Assembly: GCF_020035535.1 (NCBI RefSeq)
Contig: NZ_CP083349.1
Span: forward strand, 3,727,501-3,791,500
Reading direction: 5' to 3'
Source: Ensifer adhaerens
GTDB lineage: Bacteria > Pseudomonadota > Alphaproteobacteria > Rhizobiales > Rhizobiaceae
DNA length: 64,000 nt
A program made the translations under genes and the position numbers. The notes under the pieces are model-generated. The model saw only the letters and a list, made by a program, of their open reading frames with translations. It ran no database searches and had not been told where the DNA came from. Of the stretch, positions 19,141 through 27,692 are shown in pieces. The stretch's first letter is position 1, and each line of letters starts with the position of its first letter.

Positions 19141-20253
19141 ATGACTGTGCGCAACCTCTTCCTTCTGCCCGGCGACGGCATCGGCCCGGAAGCCATGGCG
19201 GAAGTCCGCAAAATCATCGCCTATATGAATGCCGAGCTTTCTGCCGGCTTCGTGACGGACGAGGGCCTGGTCGGCGGTTCGGCCTATGACGCCCACGGCC
19301 AGGCGATCTCGGAAGAGGACATGAAGAAGGCGCTGGCCGCCGATGCGGTGCTGTTCGGCGCCGTCGGTGGTCCGAAGTGGGATGCGGTGCCTTATGAGGT
19401 TCGCCCGGAAGCCGGTCTGCTGCGTCTGCGCAAGGATCTCGAACTCTTCGCCAACCTGCGCCCGGCGATCTGCTACCCGGCGCTGGCCGCCGCTTCCTCG
19501 CTGAAGCCCGAGCTGGTCGAGGGCCTCGACATCCTGATCGTGCGCGAACTGACCGGTGGCGTCTATTTCGGTGAACCGAAGGAGATCATCGATCTCGGCA
19601 ACGGCCAGAAGCGCGGCATCGACACCCAGGTCTATGACACCTACGAGATCGAGCGCATCGCCGGCGTCGCCTTCGAACTGGCCCGCACCCGGAACAACCG
19701 CGTCTGCTCGATGGAGAAGCGCAACGTCATGAAGTCGGGCGTGCTCTGGAACCAGGTGGTGACCGAGACGCACAAGGCGAAATATGCCGACGTCCAGCTC
19801 GAGCACATGCTGGCCGACGCCGGTGGCATGCAGCTGGTGCGCCAGCCCAAGCAGTTCGACGTCATCGTCACCGACAACCTGTTCGGCGACATGCTGTCGG
19901 ACGTGGCCGCGATGCTCACCGGTTCGCTCGGCATGCTGCCCTCGGCCTCGCTCGGTGCACCGGACGGTGTCAGCGGCAAGCGCAAGGCGCTCTATGAGCC
20001 GGTGCATGGCTCGGCCCCGGACATTGCCGGCAAGGGCATTGCCAACCCGATCGCCATGATCGCCTCCTTCGCCATGTGCCTGCGTTATTCCTTCAACCTC
20101 ACAAAGGAAGCCGACAATCTGGAAAAGGCGATCGCCAACGTGCTCGACCAGGGCATCCGCACCGGCGACATCATGGCCGAAGGGGCCAGGAGGGTCGGCA
20201 CGAGCGAAATGGGCGACGCCATCCTCGCCGAGTTCGAGGCGCTGTCTGCTTAA
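19141..20253 (+). CDS. leuB: 3-isopropylmalate dehydrogenase
   Basis: Third enzyme of leucine biosynthesis: oxidative decarboxylation of 3-isopropylmalate with NAD in the cytoplasm. At 370 residues it is full length. Diagnostic segments are [14 protein letters not shown] at the N-terminus, [11 protein letters not shown], the catalytic Tyr region [12 protein letters not shown], and the metal-binding [20 protein letters not shown], then the NAD pocket [22 protein letters not shown] lies six bases upstream of the ATG. A RIME-like element is directly upstream and a good terminator follows. Confidence 0.96.
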   Translation: MTVRNLFLLPGDGIGPEAMAEVRKIIAYMNAELSAGFVTDEGLVGGSAYDAHGQAISEEDMKKALAADAVLFGAVGGPKWDAVPYEVRPEAGLLRLRKDLELFANLRPAICYPALAAASSLKPELVEGLDILIVRELTGGVYFGEPKEIIDLGNGQKRGIDTQVYDTYEIERIAGVAFELARTRNNRVCSMEKRNVMKSGVLWNQVVTETHKAKYADVQLEHMLADAGGMQLVRQPKQFDVIVTDNLFGDMLSDVAAMLTGSLGMLPSASLGAPDGVSGKRKALYEPVHGSAPDIAGKGIANPIAMIASFAMCLRYSFNLTKEADNLEKAIANVLDQGIRTGDIMAEGARRVGTSEMGDAILAEFEALSA

Positions 20254-20308
20254 ACCAAAGCTGGCACCCGAAGGCGTCGACCCGCACCTGCCGAAAGCCA
20301 CGAGAAAC

Positions 20309-20339
20309 AAACACCTCCGGAGCGCATCCGGAGGTGTTT
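20309..20339 (+). terminator. Terminator downstream of leuB
   Basis: AAACACCTCCGGA pairs perfectly over 13 bp with TCCGGAGGTGTTT around GCGCA. It starts 56 bases after the leuB stop and ends in a T-run. Confidence 0.75.
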
Positions 20340-20426
20340 CGCGTTTATCGCCTTGAATTTGCCAAAAGAACCGACACATCGGGAGATGTGCAGCACTCAA
20401 CAAACAGGGCGGCAGGACGGAGCGTC

Positions 20427-21116
20427 ATGAAACGACCACTTGCGGCCACCGGATGGATTTTGCTGACGACGACCATCCTTCTGTTCGCCCTCGTTCCGCT
20501 CGACCCCTTCCTGTCGCAAAAGGCGCAGGGCTTGCCGGCAGGCATTGTCGACTTCAACGAAAAGATCACCGACTTCGGCCGCTTCGGCTGGATGATCTAC
20601 CTCTCTGCCATCGTCCTGGCCGCCGCTTTCGTCCTGCGCCGCGCCGCCACCCAAGGGCCCTTTCAGCGCAAGGCGAGCACCGCCCGCGATCTTGCGGCCT
20701 ATTTCCTGCTGACGATCGGCAGCGCCAGCGCACTGGTCCATACGCTGAAGTTTCTCATTGGGCGGGCCCGGCCCGAGCTCTTCGCCGAACTCGGCGCCTA
20801 TAGCCTGACGCCGTTTGCCACCACCGATCTCTACGAGAGCTTTCCCTCCGGTCATTCGACGGCAGCCGGCGCCTTCTTCGGCGTCTTTGCCATGCTGTTG
20901 CCGAACCTCCGGCCGCTCTTTCTGGTCCTCGCGCTGACCATCGGCGTTTCCCGCGTCGTCGTTGGCGCGCATTATCCGAGCGACGTCGCGGCGGGACTGC
21001 TGCTTGGCCTTTGGACGTCAGTGATGATGGCGTTTCTCTTTGCCAGGTTCGGTCGGCTGTTCCGCCTGGGTGAGGGCGGATGGCCGCTTGTGGGGCGCAG
21101 CGACCCGAGCCCATAA
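20427..21116 (+). CDS. PAP2-family phosphatase (membrane)
   Basis: Integral-membrane acid phosphatase of 229 residues, likely acting on lipid phosphates or pyrophosphates at the periplasmic face. All three PAP2 signature blocks are present: Lys108...Arg115-Pro116 (KFLIGRARP), PSGHS at 140-144 and SRVVVGAHYPSD with His182 and Asp186. There are about five to six membrane spans. The frame is open far upstream, over leuB and its terminator, so I chose the ATG at 20427, which has AGGACGGAG in front. The substrate (undecaprenyl-PP, phosphatidate or lipid A) is not decidable. Confidence 0.9.
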   Translation: MKRPLAATGWILLTTTILLFALVPLDPFLSQKAQGLPAGIVDFNEKITDFGRFGWMIYLSAIVLAAAFVLRRAATQGPFQRKASTARDLAAYFLLTIGSASALVHTLKFLIGRARPELFAELGAYSLTPFATTDLYESFPSGHSTAAGAFFGVFAMLLPNLRPLFLVLALTIGVSRVVVGAHYPSDVAAGLLLGLWTSVMMAFLFARFGRLFRLGEGGWPLVGRSDPSP

Positions 21117-21142
21117 AAAAGCCGGCGCGGAGGCCGCGCCGG
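21115..21142 (-). terminator. Terminator of the MHS transporter gene
   Basis: On the minus strand CCGGCGCGG pairs with CCGCGCCGG across a 3-base loop and is followed by six T. It lies 76 bases past the transporter stop and touches the stop of the converging PAP2 gene. Confidence 0.8.
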
Positions 21143-21218
21143 AGTCAGGAGAGCCGTGATAGCTCGGGGAAGATCTGGAGCAGTCCCGGCATTTCCGCCG
21201 GAACTGCAGCATTTCAGC

Positions 21219-23108
21219 CTAGTCCATCGCGTGGATGTCGCGGTCCTTCGTTTCCGGCAGGAACAGCAGGCCGATGACCAGCGTGATCCCTGCGAAGACG
21301 ATCGGGTACCAGAGACCGTAGTAGATGTCGCCCTGGGCCGCGCTCATGGCGAAGGCCGTTGCCGGAAGCAGCCCGCCGAACCAGCCGTTGCCGATGTGGT
21401 AGGGCAGCGACATGCCGGTGTAGCGGATGCGGGTCGGGAAGAGTTCGACCAGCAGCGCGGCGATCGGGCCGTAGACCATCGTCACGTAGATGACGAGCAC
21501 GGTGAGCACCGCAATGATCGTCGTCCAGTTGACGCCGGCCGGGTCAGCGACCATCGCGTAGGTGCCACCGCCGGCAATCGTGTAGACGGCCATTTCGGTG
21601 GCAGCGCCGACTTCATCCTTGGTCAGCAGCTTGTCGGCAACCAGCTTGTCGGCCGGAACCATGGTCTTTTCGCCACCGCGAACGGCGGCCGCATCGAGCG
21701 ACAGTTCCGGATTGGCGGCAACAAAGCCGTCAAGCTTGGATTCCGGAACCTTGGCGGCACCACGAACCAGCGGATAGCCGGCATTGTGGAGGGCCATGTT
21801 GACTTGCTTTTCGAAGGCGCCGTTGGCAGCCTTGGCACCATCGCCTGCAGCGACCGCGTCGTAGCTGTTGATCGTGGTTTCGCCGACCTTGACCGTCGCC
21901 GCCGTACCGGCCGCAGCCGTCGTCACGACATCATAGGGTACCGAGTTCTTGGTGAGGAATGCGGTTGCGATATCGCACGAGGTGGTGAACTTCGCCGTGC
22001 CGGTCGGGTTGAACTGGAATTTGCAATCGCCGGGGGCCGCGGTCACCGTCGCGCGGACGCTTGCCTGGGCTTGAGCCAGTGCCGGGTTACCGGCCCAGGT
22101 CAGCGCCTTGAACAGCGGGAAGTAGGTAAGCATGGCAAGCAACAGACCCGCCATGATGATCGGCTTGCGGCCGATCTTGTCGGAGAGCCAGCCGAAAAGC
22201 ACGAAGAAGCCCGTACCGATCAACAGCGAAACGGCAACCATGATGTTGGCCGACTGGCCGTCCACCTTGAGCACGCCGGTCAGGAAGAACAGCGCATAGA
22301 ACTGTCCGGAATACCAGACGACGGCCTGGCCGACGACAGCGCCGAAGAGCGCCAGCAGCGCGATCTTGGCGTTCTTCCACTGGCCGAAGGCTTCCCTCAG
22401 CGGCGCCTTGGAGGTTTTGCCCTCTTCCTTCATCTTCTTGAAGGCCGGCGATTCGTTCATCTTCAGACGAATCCAGACCGAGATGCCGAGCAGCACGCAC
22501 GACAGCAGGAACGGGATGCGCCAGCCCCAGGCGGCAAAGGCTTCCTTGCCGAGGGCGAACTGCACGAGCAGGATCACCACCAGCGACAGGAACAGGCCGA
22601 GCGTCGCCGTGGTCTGAATCCAGGAGGTAAAGTAACCACGGCGCCCATTTGGCGCGTGCTCGGCCACGTAGGTCGCGGCACCGCCATATTCCCCGCCGAG
22701 CGCCAGGCCCTGCAGCATGCGCAAGACGATGAGCAGGATCGGTGCAGCGATGCCGATCGAGGCGGCGCCGGGCAGGATGCCGACCAGGAAGGTCGACAGA
22801 CCCATGATCAGGATCGTTACGAGGAAGGTGTACTTGCGGCCGACGAGGTCACCCAGGCGACCGAAGACCAGCGCGCCGAACGGACGAACCAGGAAGCCCG
22901 CAGCAAAGGCCAGAAGCGCGAAGATGTTGCGCGTCGTTTCCGGGTAGGAACTGAAGAAGGTCGCGCCGATATAGACGGCGAGCGAACCGTAGAGATAGAA
23001 GTCGTACCATTCGAACACGGTACCAAGCGACGAGGCGAAGATGACCTTCTTCTCCTCGCCGGTCATCGGACGCGTTTTTGCGTCGTCCGCTGTTGCGACA
23101 TTTGCCAT
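21219..23108 (-). CDS. MFS transporter, metabolite:H+ symporter type, with large soluble insertion
   Basis: Inner-membrane symporter of 629 residues, versus about 430-550 for typical MHS members. Conserved parts are FEWYDFYLYG (first span), FGRLGDLVGRKYTFL (MFS motif A), LQGLALGGEYGGAATYVAEHAP and LFPTRIRYTGMSLPYHIGNG. Between spans about 8 and 9 (residues ~343-525) lies a hydrophilic insertion with two widely spaced cysteines (GDCKFQF...TTSCDIA), probably periplasmic. The start is ATG at 23108 with GGAGG nine bases upstream; a TTG at 23129 would bury that site. The substrate is probably an organic acid, unproven. Confidence 0.88.
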   Translation of the reverse strand: MANVATADDAKTRPMTGEEKKVIFASSLGTVFEWYDFYLYGSLAVYIGATFFSSYPETTRNIFALLAFAAGFLVRPFGALVFGRLGDLVGRKYTFLVTILIMGLSTFLVGILPGAASIGIAAPILLIVLRMLQGLALGGEYGGAATYVAEHAPNGRRGYFTSWIQTTATLGLFLSLVVILLVQFALGKEAFAAWGWRIPFLLSCVLLGISVWIRLKMNESPAFKKMKEEGKTSKAPLREAFGQWKNAKIALLALFGAVVGQAVVWYSGQFYALFFLTGVLKVDGQSANIMVAVSLLIGTGFFVLFGWLSDKIGRKPIIMAGLLLAMLTYFPLFKALTWAGNPALAQAQASVRATVTAAPGDCKFQFNPTGTAKFTTSCDIATAFLTKNSVPYDVVTTAAAGTAATVKVGETTINSYDAVAAGDGAKAANGAFEKQVNMALHNAGYPLVRGAAKVPESKLDGFVAANPELSLDAAAVRGGEKTMVPADKLVADKLLTKDEVGAATEMAVYTIAGGGTYAMVADPAGVNWTTIIAVLTVLVIYVTMVYGPIAALLVELFPTRIRYTGMSLPYHIGNGWFGGLLPATAFAMSAAQGDIYYGLWYPIVFAGITLVIGLLFLPETKDRDIHAMD

Positions 23109-23372
23109 TTTGTTTATCCTCCACTCCAAAACAGCTTGTTGGAGCGCCCATTGGCTGGTCCGGCATTCCTCCCTAGAACGTCCGGACGTGGTGCGCCTGG
23201 TGAAGAGGATGTCAGAAAACCACCGGCGCAGGCAGAGATGCTTTCGGCTTATGACTTTCGTCTAATGCGGCGATCAACCGCGGCGGCGCCCGGGAAGGCG
23301 TTGCCGTACCACGGTGTCTTGACTCTTCCTCAAAACCGCGTAAGAGCAGCGACGAACGAGGAAATCACCACC

Positions 23373-23492
23373 ATGCGACCGATCGGTCCAGCCATCGCTG
23401 CTTTGATCCTGCCGGCTCTTGCCGCGGGGCAGGATGTCGATTTTTCGTTCGCTTGCAAAACAACGGCCAAAACGACGACGAAAACCGTCTGA
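23373..23492 (+). CDS. Possible small secreted protein, 39 residues
   Basis: Short ORF with GAGGAAAT ten bases before the ATG. The product has a signal-peptide-like start (MRPIGPAIAALILPALAAG) and a short Lys/Thr-rich tail (KTTAKTTTKTV). It lies in the gap between the MHS transporter and asd, with a perfect 7-bp hairpin (TCCCCGG/CCGGGGA, 23514-23532) just after the stop. No family is recognised; it may be a lost or very small exported peptide. Nothing else coding is visible in 23109-23605. Confidence 0.35.
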   Translation: MRPIGPAIAALILPALAAGQDVDFSFACKTTAKTTTKTV

Positions 23493-23605
23493 CGTCTCTG
23501 GCCCTCCGCTCTCTCCCCGGTTTGGCCGGGGACAGGAACCCTCGCGGCAGATCGCGCGGTTTCCCCCTCACCCGACGAGGAGAGACAGAAAAGAGAGCTT
23601 AGATC

Positions 23606-24640
23606 ATGGGTTTCAAGATTGCAGTTGCAGGCGCCACCGGCAATGTCGGCCGGGAGATGCTGAACATCCTTTCCGAACGCGGCTTTCCCGCGGATGAAGT
23701 GGTCGCGCTTGCTTCCGCCCGCTCCCAGGGCACGGAAGTCTCCTTCGGCGACAAGACCCTCAAGGTCAAGAACCTAGAAAACTACGATTTCTCCGACACC
23801 GATATCTGCCTGATGTCGGCTGGTGGCGCAGTTTCGCTCAAGTATTCGCCGAAGATCGGCCAGCAGGGCTGCGTCGTCATCGACAACTCTTCGGCCTGGC
23901 GTTACGACGCCGAAGTGCCGCTGATCGTGCCGGAAGTGAACCCGGACGCGATCACGCAGTTCACCAAGAAGAACATCATCGCCAACCCGAATTGCTCGAC
24001 CGCCCAGCTGGTCGTCGCGCTGAAGCCGCTGCACGATCATGCCAAGATCAAGCGCGTCGTCGTCTCGACTTACCAGTCGGTTTCCGGCGCCGGCAAGGAC
24101 GGCATGGACGAGCTCTTCAATCAGACCCGCGCGGTCTTCGTTGCCGATCCGATCGAATCGAAGAAGTTCACCAAGCGCATCGCCTTCAACGTCATCCCGC
24201 ACATCGACGTGTTCATGGAAGACGGCTACACCAAGGAAGAGTGGAAGGTTCTGGCCGAAACCAAGAAGATGCTCGATCCGAAGATCAAGGTGACCTGCAC
24301 CGCCGTGCGCGTTCCTGTTTTCATCGGCCACTCGGAATCGGTCAACATCGAGTTCGAAAACGAGATCACGGCCGACCAGGCGCGCGACATCCTGCGCGAG
24401 GCGCCGGGTTGCCTTGTCGTCGACAAGCACGAGAACGGCGGCTACGTCACGCCTTACGAAAGTGCCGGCGAAGACGCGACCTACATCTCGCGTATCCGTG
24501 AAGACGCGACCGTTGAAAACGGCCTCAACATCTGGGTCGTTTCCGACAACCTGCGCAAGGGTGCTGCACTGAACGCGATCCAGATCGCCGAGCTCCTGGT
24601 CAACCGTGGCCTCATCAAGCCGCGCAAGCAGGCAGCCTGA
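23606..24640 (+). CDS. asd: Aspartate-semialdehyde dehydrogenase
   Basis: Reduces aspartyl phosphate to aspartate semialdehyde, the branch point to lysine/diaminopimelate, threonine and methionine. It has 344 residues. The Rossmann motif is AVAGATGNVGREML, the catalytic thiolate is Cys130 in ANPNCSTAQLV, and SVSGAGKDGMDEL and RIAFNVIPHID are conserved. The length and internal pattern fit the alphaproteobacterial subfamily. It stands alone, with its own terminator downstream. Confidence 0.96.
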   Translation: MGFKIAVAGATGNVGREMLNILSERGFPADEVVALASARSQGTEVSFGDKTLKVKNLENYDFSDTDICLMSAGGAVSLKYSPKIGQQGCVVIDNSSAWRYDAEVPLIVPEVNPDAITQFTKKNIIANPNCSTAQLVVALKPLHDHAKIKRVVVSTYQSVSGAGKDGMDELFNQTRAVFVADPIESKKFTKRIAFNVIPHIDVFMEDGYTKEEWKVLAETKKMLDPKIKVTCTAVRVPVFIGHSESVNIEFENEITADQARDILREAPGCLVVDKHENGGYVTPYESAGEDATYISRIREDATVENGLNIWVVSDNLRKGAALNAIQIAELLVNRGLIKPRKQAA

Positions 24641-24662
24641 AAGAAACGGCAGAGCAGTTCAT

Positions 24663-24693
24663 CCCGCCGAGCCCATTCGGGCTTGGCGGGTTT
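24663..24693 (+). terminator. Terminator downstream of asd
   Basis: CCCGCCGAGCCC pairs with GGGCTTGGCGGG (one G-U wobble) around ATTC and is followed by TTTCCTGTTT. It begins 22 bases after the asd stop. Confidence 0.75.
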
Positions 24694-24723
24694 CCTGTTT
24701 CACGATCGCGGGTAATATCGCCC

Positions 24724-24739
24724 GGCTTCACGTGAAACC
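24724..24739. other. Weak parS-like site
   Basis: GGCTTCACGTGAAACC matches 13 of 16 positions of TGTTTCACGTGAAACA and keeps the CACGTG core. It is far from parB (29 kb), so function is doubtful. Confidence 0.3.
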
Positions 24740-24833
24740 ACGAAAAAGTTACCGCCGCTTCCGGCAGGTGACACGGCCGGCGAAGGCTGGCATTTTTGAA
24801 AGCGATGAGATTCGGGCTATGACGGGGTATTTC

Positions 24834-25655
24834 ATGCACAGGGCAAAGTGCGTAGCGGTAGGGCTTGTTGCCCTGGTTTCGACTGCAGTTTTTCCGGCGG
24901 TGGCATCCGCCGCCCAATGCGGCAATGACGGCAGCGGCTTTTCCGCCTGGGTACAGAACTTCAAGCAGGAGGCCTCCGGTAACGGCATCAGCCCCCAAGT
25001 GCTCGATCGCGCCCTGTCCAGCGTCACCTACAACAAGGCGACGATCCGCGCCGACCGCGGCCAGAAGAGCTTCAAACTGTCGCTCGACCAGTTCATGCAG
25101 AAGCGCGGCGGGCAGGTAATCATTTCGCGTGGCAAGAAGATGAAGCAGCAGAATGCTGCGCTCTTCACCAGCATCGAACGCCGTTTCGGCGTGCCGGCCG
25201 GCCCACTGATCGCCATCTGGGGCATGGAAACCGGTTTTGGCGGCTTCATGGGCAAGGAGCATACGCTCTCGGCGGTATCGACGCTCGCCTATGACTGCCG
25301 TCGTTCGGACTACTTCACCGACCAGCTCTATGCCGCCCTGCAGCTCGTGCAGCGCGGTGACCTGAGCCCGGATGCGCGCGGTGCTGCCCATGGCGAGATC
25401 GGCCAGACGCAGTTCCTGCCGGCCAACGTGCTGAAATTCGGCGTCGATGGCGACGGCAACGGCCATATCGACATGGTTCGCTCCAAGGCAGATGCGCTGG
25501 CCTCGACCGCCAACTTCCTGCGCGGCCACGGCTGGCAGCCCGGCGCCGGCTATCAGCCCGGCCAGGCGAATTTCGTTGCTATCCAGGGCTGGAACGCGGC
25601 AACCGTCTACCAGCAGGCGATTGCCATCATCGGCGCCGAGATCGACGGTCTCTGA
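24834..25655 (+). CDS. Lytic murein transglycosylase, MltB/SLT_2 family
   Basis: Exported peptidoglycan-cleaving enzyme of 273 residues that forms 1,6-anhydro ends. A signal peptide (MHRAKCVAVGLVALVSTAVF...ASA) precedes the SLT_2 domain. The catalytic acid is Glu132 in IWGMETGFGGFMGKEHTLSA, and GEIGQTQFLPANVLKFGVDGDG is the second family block. It lacks a lipobox, so it is soluble periplasmic. I chose ATG 24834, which has GACGGGG six bases upstream and gives a normal n-region; ATG 24819 is the alternative. It converges on the carbonic anhydrase gene. Confidence 0.88.
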   Translation: MHRAKCVAVGLVALVSTAVFPAVASAAQCGNDGSGFSAWVQNFKQEASGNGISPQVLDRALSSVTYNKATIRADRGQKSFKLSLDQFMQKRGGQVIISRGKKMKQQNAALFTSIERRFGVPAGPLIAIWGMETGFGGFMGKEHTLSAVSTLAYDCRRSDYFTDQLYAALQLVQRGDLSPDARGAAHGEIGQTQFLPANVLKFGVDGDGNGHIDMVRSKADALASTANFLRGHGWQPGAGYQPGQANFVAIQGWNAATVYQQAIAIIGAEIDGL

Positions 25656-25708
25656 GCGCCCCCAATTAGTGCATCCCTTGTGATGCGCTATGCTTTTCGA
25701 AAGAATGC

Positions 25709-25738
25709 AAAGCCCGGCTCTCAGGAACCGGGCTTTTT
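25709..25738. terminator. Bidirectional terminator between transglycosylase and carbonic anhydrase
   Basis: AAAGCCCGG pairs with CCGGGCTTT around a 10-base loop. There are five T on the plus strand but only a short T-run on the minus. Confidence 0.75.
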
Positions 25739-25743
25739 GCTGA

Positions 25744-26397
25744 CTACATGCCCGGGCGCGAGAAGTCGCCGGTCGTGGGATCCATGACCCAGAGCTCGCC
25801 GGTCGAGATGTCGAACCAGGCGCCATGCAGATGCAGCTTGCCCTTGGCTTCCAGAATCTGGACGCAGGGGAAGGTACGCAGGTTGGCAAGGGAGTTGCGG
25901 ATCGAAACCCGCTCCAGGGCGCGCTGCCGCTCCCCCTGGGTCATGACGTCGTTGCTCTGGATCTGCTCGGCGGCCGGCTTCAGGAGGTTCATCCAGCGAC
26001 CGATGAAGTCACCCGGCGACAACGGCTCCGCATCCGGATCGAGCGCCGCCTTGATGCCACCGCAGCGGCCATGGCCCATCACGACGATATCGCTGACGCG
26101 CAGGGACTGCACGGCGAACTCGAGCGCCGCCGAAGTCGAATGGTAGTGACCGTCGGGCTCGTAGGGTGGCATGAGATTGGCGACGTTGCGCACGACGAAA
26201 AGTTCGCCCGGTCCGCTGTCGAAGATAGTTTCCGGCGCGGCGCGCGAATCGCAACAGGCGACGACCATCGTCCTCGGTTTCTGGCCGGTTTCCGCCAGCG
26301 CCTTGTAGCGCTTCTGCTGTTCGCTGAAACGGCCGTTCATGAAGTTGTGGTAGCCGTTCAGAAGGTGATCCGGAAAACGCTGCTGCTGCTTGTCCAT
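25744..26397 (-). CDS. Beta-class carbonic anhydrase
   Basis: Interconverts CO2 and bicarbonate in the cytoplasm; 217 residues. Zinc ligands and the catalytic dyad are all visible: Cys48, Asp50 and Arg52 in ACCDSR, and His109 and Cys112 in MGHGRCGG. The start at 26397 (MDKQQQRFPDHLLNGY) is chosen because GGAG lies six bases upstream. An in-frame ATG at 26472 would add 25 residues without a ribosome binding site. The C-terminal WFDISTGELWVMDPTTG is typical of the family. Confidence 0.92.
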   Translation of the reverse strand: MDKQQQRFPDHLLNGYHNFMNGRFSEQQKRYKALAETGQKPRTMVVACCDSRAAPETIFDSGPGELFVVRNVANLMPPYEPDGHYHSTSAALEFAVQSLRVSDIVVMGHGRCGGIKAALDPDAEPLSPGDFIGRWMNLLKPAAEQIQSNDVMTQGERQRALERVSIRNSLANLRTFPCVQILEAKGKLHLHGAWFDISTGELWVMDPTTGDFSRPGM

Positions 26398-26480
26398 CGG
26401 TTGCTCCGCTGCTGCTTCAGGCTGGGTGCCGGCTTTCGCCTGCGTCCAGCTCCGAGTCATGAAAGTCATCATGATCTAAA

Positions 26481-26517
26481 GTTCATCGACGATGTCTTCC
26501 AGGCATCGTCGATGAAC
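26481..26517 (-). terminator. Terminator of pdxY
   Basis: GTTCATCGACGATG pairs perfectly over 14 bp with CATCGTCGATGAAC around a 9-base loop. It begins nine bases after the pdxY stop on the minus strand and is followed by TTTAGATC. Confidence 0.65.
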
Positions 26518-26525
26518 AGCTTCTT

Positions 26526-27407
26526 CTATTTTCGCCGTATCTGATTTGGATGCACCAGCCGGCGCATCTGCACCATCGCCATCGGCGTCGAAAGGCTGGA
26601 CGCATCCTGCTCGATCGTCAGTTCATCCGCGCCGCGCTTGACACTACGGGCGATGATTTCAAATACGCTCGCGGTCGCCATTTGCAATGCGCGCTCCTCC
26701 GACAATCCTTCGAGAAGTCGCGCCAGGAAGACGGCGGTCAGCAAGTCTCCAGTACCGTTCGGCGGGTTCTCAACGAGCCGATGTTCGGCGAGCAGCGCGT
26801 GATTGCCCGAAAGGAAGAGATTGCCGGTACCGCCGCTCATCATCGGCACCGCCGATGTCACCAGCACGCGGGCCGGGCCGAGGCCAAGCGCGGCATCGAG
26901 GATCGCCGTATTCGTTTCCAGCGTCGCGCCGGCGAGCCAGGCAAGCTCGAAGCGGTTCGGCGTCGCCAGATTGGCAAGCGGCAGCAACTGGTCGCGAATG
27001 GCCGTCGCCGTCGCCTCCGGAACATAGAGCCCGCCGGCGTCGCCAATGACAGGGTCGCAGGCATAGATCAGCTTGGGATTGCGCTCCTTCAGCGCCGTCA
27101 CCAGCCGGGAGACGCCTTCAGCCTGCCCGGACGAGCCGAGATAGCCCGAAAGCACGGCGCGCACCTCGCCAACCCAGGGCGCCGCAATGAGATCGTCGAT
27201 CACCGACTGGAAGTCGGTGTCCGAGATGGTGACGCGGGTCGAGCGTCCGTGCCCAGGATGCCAGGGGAGAATGACTGTCGGCAAGGCCCAGACCGGGTGT
27301 CCCAGCGTCTCCAACGCGAACACCGCAGCCCGGTTGCCGACCTTGCCACGCACGACATGGCTCGAGATGACGATGACGGCGCCGGGCAGGGAGGGCATTT
27401 CGGGCAT
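26526..27407 (-). CDS. pdxY: Pyridoxal kinase
   Basis: Phosphorylates pyridoxal in the B6 salvage pathway; 293 residues of the PfkB-like (PdxK/PdxY) fold. Indicators are VISSHVVRGKVGNRAAVFALETLGH at the N-terminus, YACDPVIGDAGGLYV, TPNRFELAWLAG and the anion-hole motif NPPNGTGDLLTAVFLARL. The start is ATG 27407 with AAGGA twelve bases upstream. A TTG at 27419 is in frame but directly abuts that Shine-Dalgarno. It is monocistronic, with a 285-bp gap to gdhA on its promoter side. Confidence 0.9.
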   Translation of the reverse strand: MPEMPSLPGAVIVISSHVVRGKVGNRAAVFALETLGHPVWALPTVILPWHPGHGRSTRVTISDTDFQSVIDDLIAAPWVGEVRAVLSGYLGSSGQAEGVSRLVTALKERNPKLIYACDPVIGDAGGLYVPEATATAIRDQLLPLANLATPNRFELAWLAGATLETNTAILDAALGLGPARVLVTSAVPMMSGGTGNLFLSGNHALLAEHRLVENPPNGTGDLLTAVFLARLLEGLSEERALQMATASVFEIIARSVKRGADELTIEQDASSLSTPMAMVQMRRLVHPNQIRRK

Positions 27408-27692
27408 CGATGAGTCCAATCCTTCGGTCTAGAAACTCTGATCACCCGACTGTCACTGCCCTGTCAACAGGCGATGGCAGATAGGTCCCGTCGAAGCCGC
27501 TAGCGTTTTCGTGCTTTTTCATCGATTTTCGAGCAATTTTCGCGAATTTGCCTTCGATTTAAATGGATTTAAGCTGTTTTCACGTGAAATTCTCCAATTT
27601 TGGGCTCGATTTTGCCGAAATCGGCGTAAAAAGCGGTCGCCATTAGCCATGGTTCTGATAGGGTTTGGCCTATCATGAATGGGAGAGACTTC

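Noticed and set aside
21156..23492. 778-codon open frame on the plus strand opposite the MHS transporter
   Set aside because: It is the antisense shadow of a strongly supported membrane protein. The translation is His/Arg/Asp-rich low-complexity with no domain. High-GC codon bias leaves such frames open.
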